This document shows, one piece after another, positions 18,301 through 25,837 of a DNA stretch of 59,079 bases. A model generated the notes under the pieces. That model was not told the origin of the DNA. It saw only the letters and a list, made by a program, of their open reading frames with translations, and searched no databases. Location: NCBI GenBank assembly GCA_947493195.1, contig CANLQG010000011.1, positions 1 through 59,079 of the forward strand, given 5' to 3'. The DNA comes from an uncultured Sphingomonadaceae bacterium (lineage in GTDB: Bacteria > Pseudomonadota > Alphaproteobacteria > Sphingomonadales > Sphingomonadaceae). Numbering within the stretch: the first letter of the stretch is position 1; each line of letters opens with the position of its first letter. The translations under genes were made by a program, and so were the position numbers.

Positions 18301-19334
18301 TAGGCCCGTTCATAACCTTCGATCATTGCCTCGACGGAGAACCGTTCCACCGCCCATGACCGGCAGCGATGCCGATCGAGGGTTTCGACCTTCGCGATGG
18401 CCTGTGCCAGCCGGTCGGAACTGCCACCTTCGACGAGCAGCCCGACCGGTCCGACGACTTCGCGCATTGCTCCGCGATCGAAAGCGATCACGGGAACTCC
18501 GCTCGCCAGCGCTTCTGCCGCCACGAGACCGAACGGTTCGTCCCACATCGGCGTGACAAGTGCAGCCCGTGCCTGTCGCACCAGCAGACGAAGCGCCGCA
18601 CCGTGTAACTGCCCAAGATAGCGAATGTCAGCGCCCGAACCCGCTTCCATGCATTCCTCGAAGTATGGCCGGTCCTCGATAGGGCCGGCGATATCCAATG
18701 CGGCTCCCGCCTTGCGCACAGCTTCTACGGCTTCGCGCAGACCCTTGTTGGGCGTGATGCGGCCGGTCCAGACAAGGCGATCGCAGGGGCTGTCTTCCGC
18801 GGGACGCCAGCTACGACAGTCAATTCCGTTGTGTACTACACGAACGTTTGCCGGAGGCTCATCGAACCACAACGGCATCTGACTGTGTGAGGCAACGGTC
18901 ACCTGCGCGATACCGCAGCCCGCAGCCCGGCGCACTGCATCTCCCATCTTTTCGAACGGGGGGACATGTTGCGAGGTTACCATGGCGACCCCGTCCTCTC
19001 GCGCCCAGTCTATCAGGTCGGGGAACAGCGAGTTGTTGTGCACGACATCGAAAGATTGGTCAGCGACGATCTCCCACGCTCTCGCAAAGGCATGCCGCTG
19101 GAATTCATCGAGTCTGCTGGTGCCGCGCCATTCTTCCCACGGCAGGACGCTTTCGTATGGTTCCTCGCAAATCGGGATCAGTTGAGGATCGCTGCTACCC
19201 TTCGCAGCCAAGATCGTGACATCGTGACCGGCGTTGCGCAGCCCTTGGCAAAGGAGCGCGGCATGCGCTTCCATTCCGCCCATGAAAGGTTCGGCGACCG
19301 GATGTCGGATATGGGCGACCACTGCGATCCGCAT
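18228..19334 (-). CDS. GT4-family glycosyltransferase
   Basis: A 368-residue GT-B enzyme. N-terminal AHIRHPVAEPFMGGMEAHAAL is typical of GT4 enzymes acting on surface or secreted glycans, and the C-terminal domain has RITPNKGLREAV and DEPFGLVAAEALASG (E-x7-E motif). It ends in a Ser-rich tail. It converges on the GT2 gene with 73 bases of 3' overlap, so its last 24 codons are antisense to that gene. A perfect EcfG-type promoter lies immediately upstream and predicts a start site only about two bases before the ATG. Confidence 0.85.
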   Translation of the reverse strand: MRIAVVAHIRHPVAEPFMGGMEAHAALLCQGLRNAGHDVTILAAKGSSDPQLIPICEEPYESVLPWEEWRGTSRLDEFQRHAFARAWEIVADQSFDVVHNNSLFPDLIDWAREDGVAMVTSQHVPPFEKMGDAVRRAAGCGIAQVTVASHSQMPLWFDEPPANVRVVHNGIDCRSWRPAEDSPCDRLVWTGRITPNKGLREAVEAVRKAGAALDIAGPIEDRPYFEECMEAGSGADIRYLGQLHGAALRLLVRQARAALVTPMWDEPFGLVAAEALASGVPVIAFDRGAMREVVGPVGLLVEGGSSDRLAQAIAKVETLDRHRCRSWAVERFSVEAMIEGYERAYHDAIAAGDRASSSSCSSTAALLA

Positions 19335-19342
19335 TGCGGTTC

Positions 19343-19367
19343 AACGAGAAGGCTTCGCTGCCGTTCC
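19343..19367 (-). promoter_or_regulatory. Perfect EcfG-type stress promoter for the GT4 gene
   Basis: On the minus strand the sequence is GGAAC-N16-CGTT with -35 at 19367-19363 and -10 at 19346-19343. The GT4 start codon begins at 19334, so transcription would start almost at the ATG and the message would be leaderless or nearly so. Confidence 0.65.
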
Positions 19368-19440
19368 GCAAATGCGGGGAACCGAAGCTCTTTTCTGAAA
19401 TTGAATAGTCGAGCCACCCGGCAGCTGGACAACAGGATCG

Positions 19441-20208
19441 ATGATGGCCCGCGATATCTCAGTTTACCCCCTTAGCGAGACCTTCCTGCAAGGTCGCCTC
19501 CGCCATGCCATGACAACCACGGAGAAGGTGCAACTCGAAGAGATTCTTACCGAAGAGCAAGAGGTAGCGGACGGTACGGTCGTACTCGAAGTAGGCCGAC
19601 TGTATGACAAGAGCATGCTGCTGACCTCCGGCATGATGCTGCGCACGATCGAGCAGGATGGTCGGCAACATATTGTAGGGCTGCAGGTGCCCGGCGATTT
19701 CGTGGACCTTCATTCCTTTGCGCTCAAGCGCCTAGATCACAACATCGTGGCGGTGGGGAATTGCAGCGTCGCCTATGCCAGCCATGAGGATCTGAAGGAG
19801 GCGTGCGAACGCAACATCCACCTGGCACGCATCCTGTGGTTTGCGACCTTGCTGGACGCTGCGATTCACCGCCAATGGATTCTCAAGACAAAGCAACTGC
19901 GTGCTGATGCCTGCGTTGCCCACTTCCTTGCCGAAACCTGGGCGCGCCTGGAACTGGTGGGAATGGCCAAGGCTGACGGTTTCATTAGTTCGCTGACTCA
20001 AAGCCATCTGGCCGACATCTGCGGCACCACTCCTGTTCACATGAGCCGGATGCTAAGCTCGTTGAGAGAGGCAGGACTGGGCGAATTCCGCCGCGGTCGC
20101 TTCTACTGCAAGAATCGTCAGGGGCTGGAGGCTTTCGGCAGGTTCGATCCGGGCTATCTCTACGGTGATGACAGCCTTGGCATCGGCGACGAACTCGCAC
20201 CCGAATGA
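19441..20208 (+). CDS. Crp/Fnr-family transcriptional regulator without iron-sulfur cluster
   Basis: A 255-residue regulator with a cNMP-like sensor domain (about 25-140) and a C-terminal winged helix (SQSHLADICGTTPVHMSRMLSSLREAGL region, about 185-225; LTQSHLADICG). It lacks the N-terminal Cys cluster of FNR, so it is not an oxygen sensor of that kind. The start is ATGATG at 19441 or 19444. Its stop overlaps the ATG of a sulfotransferase gene (ATGA), which is an uncommon pairing. The ligand and targets are unknown. Confidence 0.85.
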   Translation: MMARDISVYPLSETFLQGRLRHAMTTTEKVQLEEILTEEQEVADGTVVLEVGRLYDKSMLLTSGMMLRTIEQDGRQHIVGLQVPGDFVDLHSFALKRLDHNIVAVGNCSVAYASHEDLKEACERNIHLARILWFATLLDAAIHRQWILKTKQLRADACVAHFLAETWARLELVGMAKADGFISSLTQSHLADICGTTPVHMSRMLSSLREAGLGEFRRGRFYCKNRQGLEAFGRFDPGYLYGDDSLGIGDELAPE

Positions 20209-20990
20209 CCCCGGGCAAGCAACATCATCGCTATCTGTTCGTTTGCGGTCTGCACAGGACTGGCACCAGCCTGATTGCGCGGCTGCTGGCAGCGCACGAC
20301 GCTATTGACGCCATTGTTGACGCGCCCGTTCCGGAGAACGAAGGTGTCTATCTGACGGGAGCCATACCGCATACCGCAAGGCACGGCATTCCCGGTCATT
20401 ATGCCGCCGACCCCGAACAGCATCTGATCGAGGGGTGCGCCTACGACACGCTGCCGACCCGCAAGAGGATCGAGCATGATTGGGCGCCCTGGTTCACGAC
20501 CGGGGGGCAATGGCGGCTGGAAAAATCACCGGTCAACCTTACGCGTATGCGGCTTTACCAGCAGCTCTTCCCGCTCAGCCAGTTCATAGTCATCCTGCGC
20601 CATCCCGAAGCCGTAGCCGCTGCCTTGCGCAAGTGGGTGGACAGGCCAGCTGAGGAGCTCATCGACTACACGCTAAACGCCTACGATCTGGCATTCGCCG
20701 ATCTTGAATACATTCACGCCGCTACTGTTGTTCGATACGAAGACCTGGTCGCCCAGCCGCAGACAGTTCTGGACCGGATCACGCGATTTGCGGGCCTAGC
20801 ACCGGTAAGGGTTCAGGAAAAAGTCCACGACGGCAACAAGACTTATGAGGGTTCTCCGTGCCTGGACCAGCAGCAGGCAGCACGCGCCAGCCGCTATGGC
20901 TATCTGTCCGGCCGGCGCATCGATCCCGGCTTCGGCCTGTTGAAACATCCGCTGCGGGCGGTCCGAAAAGCGGCACTCGAAGGTGTTTGA
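20205..20990 (+). CDS. Sulfotransferase family protein
   Basis: A 261-residue protein with the PAPS 5'-phosphosulfate loop GLHRTGTSLIARLL at residues 14-27 and a 3'-phosphate region VILRHPEAVAAALRKW near 133. It would transfer sulfate from PAPS to an oxygen of a carbohydrate or other acceptor. Its neighbours are glycosyltransferases, so a sulfated glycan or glycolipid is a reasonable guess. It is translationally coupled to the Crp-type regulator upstream. Confidence 0.83.
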   Translation: MTPGKQHHRYLFVCGLHRTGTSLIARLLAAHDAIDAIVDAPVPENEGVYLTGAIPHTARHGIPGHYAADPEQHLIEGCAYDTLPTRKRIEHDWAPWFTTGGQWRLEKSPVNLTRMRLYQQLFPLSQFIVILRHPEAVAAALRKWVDRPAEELIDYTLNAYDLAFADLEYIHAATVVRYEDLVAQPQTVLDRITRFAGLAPVRVQEKVHDGNKTYEGSPCLDQQQAARASRYGYLSGRRIDPGFGLLKHPLRAVRKAALEGV

Positions 20991-21004
20991 CTTTTCCTAA
21001 TCGC

Positions 21005-21030
21005 GGAACACCGCGCCCCCTGAGACGCTT
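21005..21030 (+). promoter_or_regulatory. EcfG-like promoter variant upstream of the GntA-like operon
   Basis: GGAAC-N16-CGCTT, identical in form and spacing to the element before the SPS-like operon. It ends 26 bases before the ATG of the first gene. Confidence 0.4.
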
Positions 21031-21056
21031 TTCCGCCAAAGGATTTGGAGCAACGG

Positions 21057-21743
21057 ATGCCTACACTCGAACCTGCAATTGAAAGCGACGACGCAGCGAA
21101 AGAACGCTTTGCGGACTACATAAGGGACAAGGGGTTTCCCTGTGTGGGGGCGAAATCTGCGCTCGCCACCGGTAAGCTGAACATTATTCATGCGCGCGAT
21201 CTCACCAGTGCCTGGAACGATGTCGCCATTCATGACGCGTTGTTGAAGTGGGCTTTTGCCTACAAGGACGATCCCGAGGGGCTGCGCAGTCTCGCGGTGA
21301 TTTTCGAAGGGCCTCTGGACCTGTCGGAGGACGAGTTCGAAGCGAACCTGTGGGACAGGTTGCAGTCGCTCGCCGACAAGGATCACTGGCGCGGCCAGAC
21401 TTACGACGAGCGCGTGAGCGCAGACCCCGAAAGCCCTCACTTTAGCCTCAGCTTTGGCGGGGAGGCATTTTTTGTCGTCGGGATGCATCCCAACGCATCG
21501 CGCCCGGCCCGCAGGTTCTCTCGCCCGGTCATGGTCTTTAACCTCCACGACCAGTTCGAACGGCTGCGCGAACAGGGGCGGTACGAAAGGATGCGCGAAG
21601 CCATCCTGGAACGGGATCGCGAACTGGCGGGCGACATCAACCCCATGCTCTCGCGCCACGGAGAGACGAGCGAAGCGCGCCAGTACAGCGGCCGCGCTGT
21701 CGACAAGGATTGGAAGCCGCCATTCGAGGATCGCCGGTCGTGA
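21057..21743 (+). CDS. YqcI/YcgG-family (GntA-like) haem-type N-hydroxylase relative
   Basis: A 228-residue protein of the YqcI/YcgG family. It has the N-terminal GFPCVGAKSAL motif at about residue 29 and the family signature around HPNASRPARRFSRP (about 146-159) followed by MVFNLHDQFERLREQGRY. The family includes the haem-dependent guanidino N-hydroxylase GntA of guanitoxin biosynthesis, but most members are uncharacterised, so the reaction here is inference. The ATG at 21057 is chosen because GGAG lies six bases upstream; a TTG at 21045 is the alternative. First gene of a three-gene operon. Confidence 0.82.
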   Translation: MPTLEPAIESDDAAKERFADYIRDKGFPCVGAKSALATGKLNIIHARDLTSAWNDVAIHDALLKWAFAYKDDPEGLRSLAVIFEGPLDLSEDEFEANLWDRLQSLADKDHWRGQTYDERVSADPESPHFSLSFGGEAFFVVGMHPNASRPARRFSRPVMVFNLHDQFERLREQGRYERMREAILERDRELAGDINPMLSRHGETSEARQYSGRAVDKDWKPPFEDRRS

Positions 21744-22330
21744 GCAACGGAATGACACGTATAGAGCCGCGCAGCGGCACGAGCTTCGTCCTTCGCGAAG
21801 GCCAGAGCCTAGAAGTGATCGATATCGAAGGAGGGCAGGTTTCCGACCTGCTCGCGTTCGCTCTGGCCGACCGCCGCGAGGCCCTGTCGAACGGACGCAC
21901 GTTCGATTACGAAGAGACGATCAGCCTAACCGCCGGTAACACCCTGTGGTCGAACCGTTCGAACCCCATGCTGGACATTGTTGCCGACGATGTCGGGCTG
22001 CACGATTTCCTGCTGACACCGTGCAGCAAGGATACCTTCCGGCATTTCTATCCTGACAAGCCTGTTCACCGGGGCTGCTTCGGCAACCTCGCGGCCGCAC
22101 TGGAAGAATACGATATTGCGGAGGATGACCTGCCCTGCGCGTTCAACGTCTTCATGAACGTTCCCGTCGACGGCCAGACCGGTCGCCTCTCGGTCGAGCC
22201 GCCGGTTTCGAAGCCGGGCGATACGCTGACCCTGAAAGCGCGCATGGACCTGGTGATCGGCCTTACCGCGTGTTCCGCATTTGCTTCCAACGGCGGGACC
22301 TTCAAACCCATCGGTTACAGGATAATATGA
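21740..22330 (+). CDS. DUF1989 protein (urea carboxylase-associated family)
   Basis: A 196-residue protein of the DUF1989 family with VIDIEGGQVSDLLAF near residue 30, DYEETISLTAGNTLWSNR near 65, CSKDTF and CFGNLAAALEEY around 110, and FNVFMNVPVDG near 143. Conserved Cys and His residues could bind metal. Characterised relatives (CgdA/CgdB) act on carboxyguanidine in guanidine breakdown. The GTG at 21740 overlaps the previous stop (GTGA); an ATG at 21752 is the alternative start. Confidence 0.85.
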   Translation: MSNGMTRIEPRSGTSFVLREGQSLEVIDIEGGQVSDLLAFALADRREALSNGRTFDYEETISLTAGNTLWSNRSNPMLDIVADDVGLHDFLLTPCSKDTFRHFYPDKPVHRGCFGNLAAALEEYDIAEDDLPCAFNVFMNVPVDGQTGRLSVEPPVSKPGDTLTLKARMDLVIGLTACSAFASNGGTFKPIGYRII

Positions 22331-22893
22331 ACCGCGAGCAATTTTCCCTGTTCGAAACCAGTTGGCCCCAGTTGGGCGAAGTCGCGCTGGCCGCTTTGCT
22401 GACCTATTTTGTCATTATCCTGATCGTGCGAGTCAACGGCTCACGCACCACCAGCCAGCTGAACAGCTTCGACTGGATCATCAACGTGATGATCGGCAGC
22501 CTGGCTGCAAGCGGCGTGATGCTGGAGGATGTATCGATCCTCGAAGCCCTCGTCGCAATCGTGGTTCTGAGCGGTCTGCAGTTTATCCTGACCTGGGTCA
22601 CGCAAAGATCGCACAAAGCAGAGAAGGTAGTGAAGCAGAAGCCGATCCTTCTTACGCACAAGGGCGAATTTCTCGAGGATGCCATGTCCCGTACGCGCAT
22701 CAGCGAGGACGAGATCATGACGGCCCTGCGCGGCAACGGAATGACGTCGCTCGAGGACGCGAACTGGGTGATCCTGGAGACAAACGGCACACTGAGTGTC
22801 GTCCCCCGCCAGGATGATCTGACGATCGAAGGCGCAGAAGCCGTGCGGGGAATTCGCATGCCGGACAGTCTTCGCACGGCGAACCAGAAATAG
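22327..22893 (+). CDS. DUF421 (YetF-like) membrane protein
   Basis: A 188-residue protein with two or three membrane segments in the first 100 residues (VALAALLTYFVIILIVRVNGSR and ILEALVAIVVLSGLQFILTWV) and a cytoplasmic DUF421 domain with KPILLTHKGEFLEDAMSRTRISEDEI. The NGSRTTSQLNSFDWI motif after the first segment is a family mark. The function of the family is unknown. The ATG overlaps the DUF1989 stop, so the three genes are translationally linked. Confidence 0.87.
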   Translation: MNREQFSLFETSWPQLGEVALAALLTYFVIILIVRVNGSRTTSQLNSFDWIINVMIGSLAASGVMLEDVSILEALVAIVVLSGLQFILTWVTQRSHKAEKVVKQKPILLTHKGEFLEDAMSRTRISEDEIMTALRGNGMTSLEDANWVILETNGTLSVVPRQDDLTIEGAEAVRGIRMPDSLRTANQK

Positions 22894-22963
22894 CCTGCTA
22901 GCGAAATTGTACGGCCTTCCGGTTGTGCCTGCCGACGGGAGCGTTTTCCGAGGCCGTGGCTAA

Positions 22964-23986
22964 CTAAAGGACGACGGTCTTGCCTTCAGCGGAACTGCGC
23001 AATCCGGCGTCGAGGACTTCCATCACGGCGAGAGCTTGCGACGCAGGAACGGGATTGGCACCCTTGCCGCGCAATGCAGCCTCCAGCGCTTCCCAGAAAG
23101 CAGCATAGGCGCCGCGTTCGTTCGCTGGCTGGATAGGTTCCCGCTCGTCACCAAAGGTCAGCAGTCCCTCCCGTGGATCATGGCCAAAGTCCTCGTCCCC
23201 CGGCATGGCGCCAGCGATAAGCGCTGGCTCCTGCGTATCCGTGCCCTGCTTTGTCCAGCTTCCACCGGTGCCGTGAACGATAAAGCGGAGATCGTGACTT
23301 GCCGCCATCTTCGTCGAGTGCAGGATGGCGCGCATGGCCGGATAGTGGAGGACGACGTGAAACCAGTCGGGCGCCTGCGCTCCGGCTCGCATCGTGCCGA
23401 TATCCGCCGTGACCGCTTGCGGCCTTCCAAACAGCACGATCGCCTGATCGATCAGGTGCGGCCCCAGGTCCTGCCACGATCCCCCGTCGCGCTGCTCTTT
23501 CCAAACGTCCGCGACATTGGGACGCCAGCGGTCGAAATGGCTTTCGAAATGCACCACATCGCCCAGTTCCCCTGCATCGAGCAACCGGCGCAGCGTGAGG
23601 AAGTCCGCGTCCCAGCGGCGGTTCTGGAATACGGTGAGAAGGCGACCGTGTTCCTCTGCCACATCGGCCACCCGGCGCGCATCGATGAGACTGGTGGCGA
23701 ATGGCTTGTCCACCAGCACATGCTTGCCCGACTTCAGGGCGGCTATCGCGTGCTCTGCGTGAAGGTGATCCGGGCTGGAGACGACTACCAGTGCGATCCC
23801 CTCGTCGCGCAGGAGATCGTCGACGGTCGGCACCACGGTAACTTCGGGATGATGCGCCTGCACCTTGGCCGGGTCGCTCGAGACCACGGCCCGGAGCGCC
23901 AGGCCCGGAGTGTGCTGGATGAAAGGCGCATGGAACACCCGTCCGCCAAGACCGAAGCCGATGAGGCCTACACCGATTTCGCTCAT
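22964..23986 (-). CDS. Gfo/Idh/MocA-family sugar oxidoreductase
   Basis: A 340-residue NAD(P)-dependent dehydrogenase. The Rossmann fold shows GVGLIGFGLGGRVFHAPFI at the N terminus, then SSPDHLHAEHAIAALKSGKHVLVDKPFA (about 70-97) with the catalytic-type lysine in DKP, and the GSWQDLGPHLIDQAI motif near 172 with the conserved histidine. The substrate is probably a sugar, uronate or inositol. It lies just after the kdgK remnant on the same strand, at the end of the hexuronate genes, and converges with the DUF421 gene. Confidence 0.88.
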   Translation of the reverse strand: MSEIGVGLIGFGLGGRVFHAPFIQHTPGLALRAVVSSDPAKVQAHHPEVTVVPTVDDLLRDEGIALVVVSSPDHLHAEHAIAALKSGKHVLVDKPFATSLIDARRVADVAEEHGRLLTVFQNRRWDADFLTLRRLLDAGELGDVVHFESHFDRWRPNVADVWKEQRDGGSWQDLGPHLIDQAIVLFGRPQAVTADIGTMRAGAQAPDWFHVVLHYPAMRAILHSTKMAASHDLRFIVHGTGGSWTKQGTDTQEPALIAGAMPGDEDFGHDPREGLLTFGDEREPIQPANERGAYAAFWEALEAALRGKGANPVPASQALAVMEVLDAGLRSSAEGKTVVL

Positions 23987-24034
23987 TTCAGTTACTCCCG
24001 ATCATGTTCGCGCATGCTGCGATAAGGCGCCGCT

Positions 24035-24565
24035 TCATCCGCAGCCGCGATAGCCCCGGCCCGCATGATGTTCCACCGCGCAAACCGGTGCGCGGCCATC
24101 GCTGGCTCTTTCCGCGAGGCCCAGCACCTGTTCCCGCCCCTGTTCGGGATGGGTGGCCCGCGAGATGAGGGAGTATACGAAGCAATCCACCTGTCCGACG
24201 GCGCCGGTCCAGTCCGCGCTCGCCTCGAGAGAAAACATCTCGCGCGCGGCGCTGCGCGACCGGTCGTAGGAAAAGCTGCGCTCTCCCGCGCTGTCCACCG
24301 CGATCCGGTATCGGCCCACCCCGCGATCCGGATGCCGCCCGATCAGCGAAGTGTCGATGCCCTCTGCCTGCCATGCGGCGACCAGCGCATCGCTTTCCTC
24401 GTCTCATCCCAGCGCCGTGGCGTAGGCGACATCGCAGTCCAGCCGGGCAAGGGGGATCGCGGTGTTCAGCGTATCGCCGCCGTAGTGTGCGGTCAGCGTA
24501 CCGTCCGGTGCCACCCGCTCCTCCACCATGCCTTCGCCAAGGCAGATTATCCGGGGGGCCGTCAC
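24035..24565 (-). pseudogene. kdgK: 2-keto-3-deoxygluconate kinase kdgK, interrupted and truncated
   Basis: A PfkB-type sugar kinase reading frame begins at a GTG at 24565, which overlaps the manD stop (GTGA), and reads [18 protein letters not shown] and GGDTLNTAIPLARL, then hits an in-frame TGA at 24404-24406 after 53 codons. The same frame goes on with KdgK-like sequence (AAWQAEGIDTSLIGRHPD, GRYRIAVDSAGERSFSYD, DCFVYSLIS) and loses similarity before its stop at 24035. The ATP-binding and catalytic C-terminal half, about 150 residues in a normal KdgK of some 330, is absent. Two independent lesions make it a likely pseudogene. Confidence 0.85.
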
Positions 24566-25770
24566 CAGTTCCACATCGTCCCGTCGGACAGGCGCGCGAC
24601 GGGCAGATAGGCAGGCTTATGGGGATATTTGGCCGCCAGTTCCTCGTCGATATCGACGCCGTGGCCGGGCGTGTTGCCGCAGATCATGTAGCCATCCTCG
24701 AACCGGTAATCGTGCGGGAACACGGCATCGGTTTCCTCGGTATGGCGCATGTATTCCTGAATGCCGAAATTGGGCACCCAGCTATCGAAATGCAGCGCGG
24801 TGCCCATGGTAACGGGCGAGAGATCGGTCGCGCCGTGGCAGCCGGTGCGCACCTGGTAGAGGCTGGCAAGGTCGGCGATGCGGCGCAGGTGCGTCACGCC
24901 CCCTGCCCCCACGATGGTGGCGCGGATGTAGTCGATCAGCTGGTTCTGGATCAGGTCCTTCGCATCCCAGATGGTGTTGAAGATTTCCCCGACTGCCAGA
25001 GGTGTGACGGTGTGCTGGCGGATCAGCTTGAACGCTTCCTGGTTTTCCGCAGGCGTCACGTCCTCCAGCCAGAACAACTGGTAGGGTTCCAGCATCTTGC
25101 CCAGGTTCGCAGCTTCCTGCGGGGTGTAGCGATGGTGCCCATCGTGCAGCAGGTGGTGATCGAAGCCGTAGGTTTCGCGCAGCTTCTCGAACAGCTTTGG
25201 CACGTAGTTCAGCGCTTTTCGCGTATCCCATCCGGTTTCACTAGGCAGCGCGGCATCGGCAGGCTCGTAATACAGCGTGCCCCGGCCCACCCCGTAGGCG
25301 CCCTTGATGCCCGGCACGCCGGTCTGCGCGCGGATCGCCTTGTAACCCATGTCGATATACTGGCCCACCGCGTCTACGGTTTCATCGATATCGCTACCGT
25401 TGGCATGGCCATAGACCATCACCCGTTCCCGGCTCTTCCCCCCCAGTAGGTCGTAGAGCGGCATGCCCGCCATCTTGGCCTTGATATCCCAAAGCGCCAC
25501 GTCGACCGCGGCAATGGCGCGCATGGTGACCGGGCCGCGACGCCAGTAGGCACCGCGGTAAAGGTACTGCCAGATATCCTCGATGCGCCGCGGATCCTTG
25601 CCGATCAGCGTGGGGATCACGTGATCTTCCAGGTATGAAACGACCGAAAGCTCTCGCCCGTTCAGCGTGGCATCGCCAATCCCGTAGACACCCTGATCGG
25701 TTTCGATCTTGAGTGTCACGAAATTGCGTCCAGGTGAGCAGACGATACACTTCGCCCCGGTGATCTTCAT
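24562..25770 (-). CDS. manD: D-mannonate dehydratase ManD (enolase superfamily)
   Basis: Dehydrates D-mannonate to 2-keto-3-deoxygluconate. The 402-residue protein begins [20 protein letters not shown] and has the ManD-type segments [76 protein letters not shown] and [11 protein letters not shown], which contain the metal and catalytic residues of the Novosphingobium ManD group. Its ATG lies 67 bases from the divergent uxaC. The product would be the substrate of KdgK, whose gene downstream is broken. Confidence 0.93.
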   Translation of the reverse strand: MKITGAKCIVCSPGRNFVTLKIETDQGVYGIGDATLNGRELSVVSYLEDHVIPTLIGKDPRRIEDIWQYLYRGAYWRRGPVTMRAIAAVDVALWDIKAKMAGMPLYDLLGGKSRERVMVYGHANGSDIDETVDAVGQYIDMGYKAIRAQTGVPGIKGAYGVGRGTLYYEPADAALPSETGWDTRKALNYVPKLFEKLRETYGFDHHLLHDGHHRYTPQEAANLGKMLEPYQLFWLEDVTPAENQEAFKLIRQHTVTPLAVGEIFNTIWDAKDLIQNQLIDYIRATIVGAGGVTHLRRIADLASLYQVRTGCHGATDLSPVTMGTALHFDSWVPNFGIQEYMRHTEETDAVFPHDYRFEDGYMICGNTPGHGVDIDEELAAKYPHKPAYLPVARLSDGTMWNW

Positions 25771-25837
25771 CGCAAATTCCCCTTTTCCGTGCGCCTGCCT
25801 GTGGCATAGCGGCGCCAAATCCGTTCACGAGAGACAT

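Noticed and set aside
23988..24407. A 139-codon minus-strand frame over the kdgK remnant.
   Set aside because: It is out of frame with the kinase similarity and consists mainly of Arg, Gly and Ala; it is a shadow apart from a possible fused tail.
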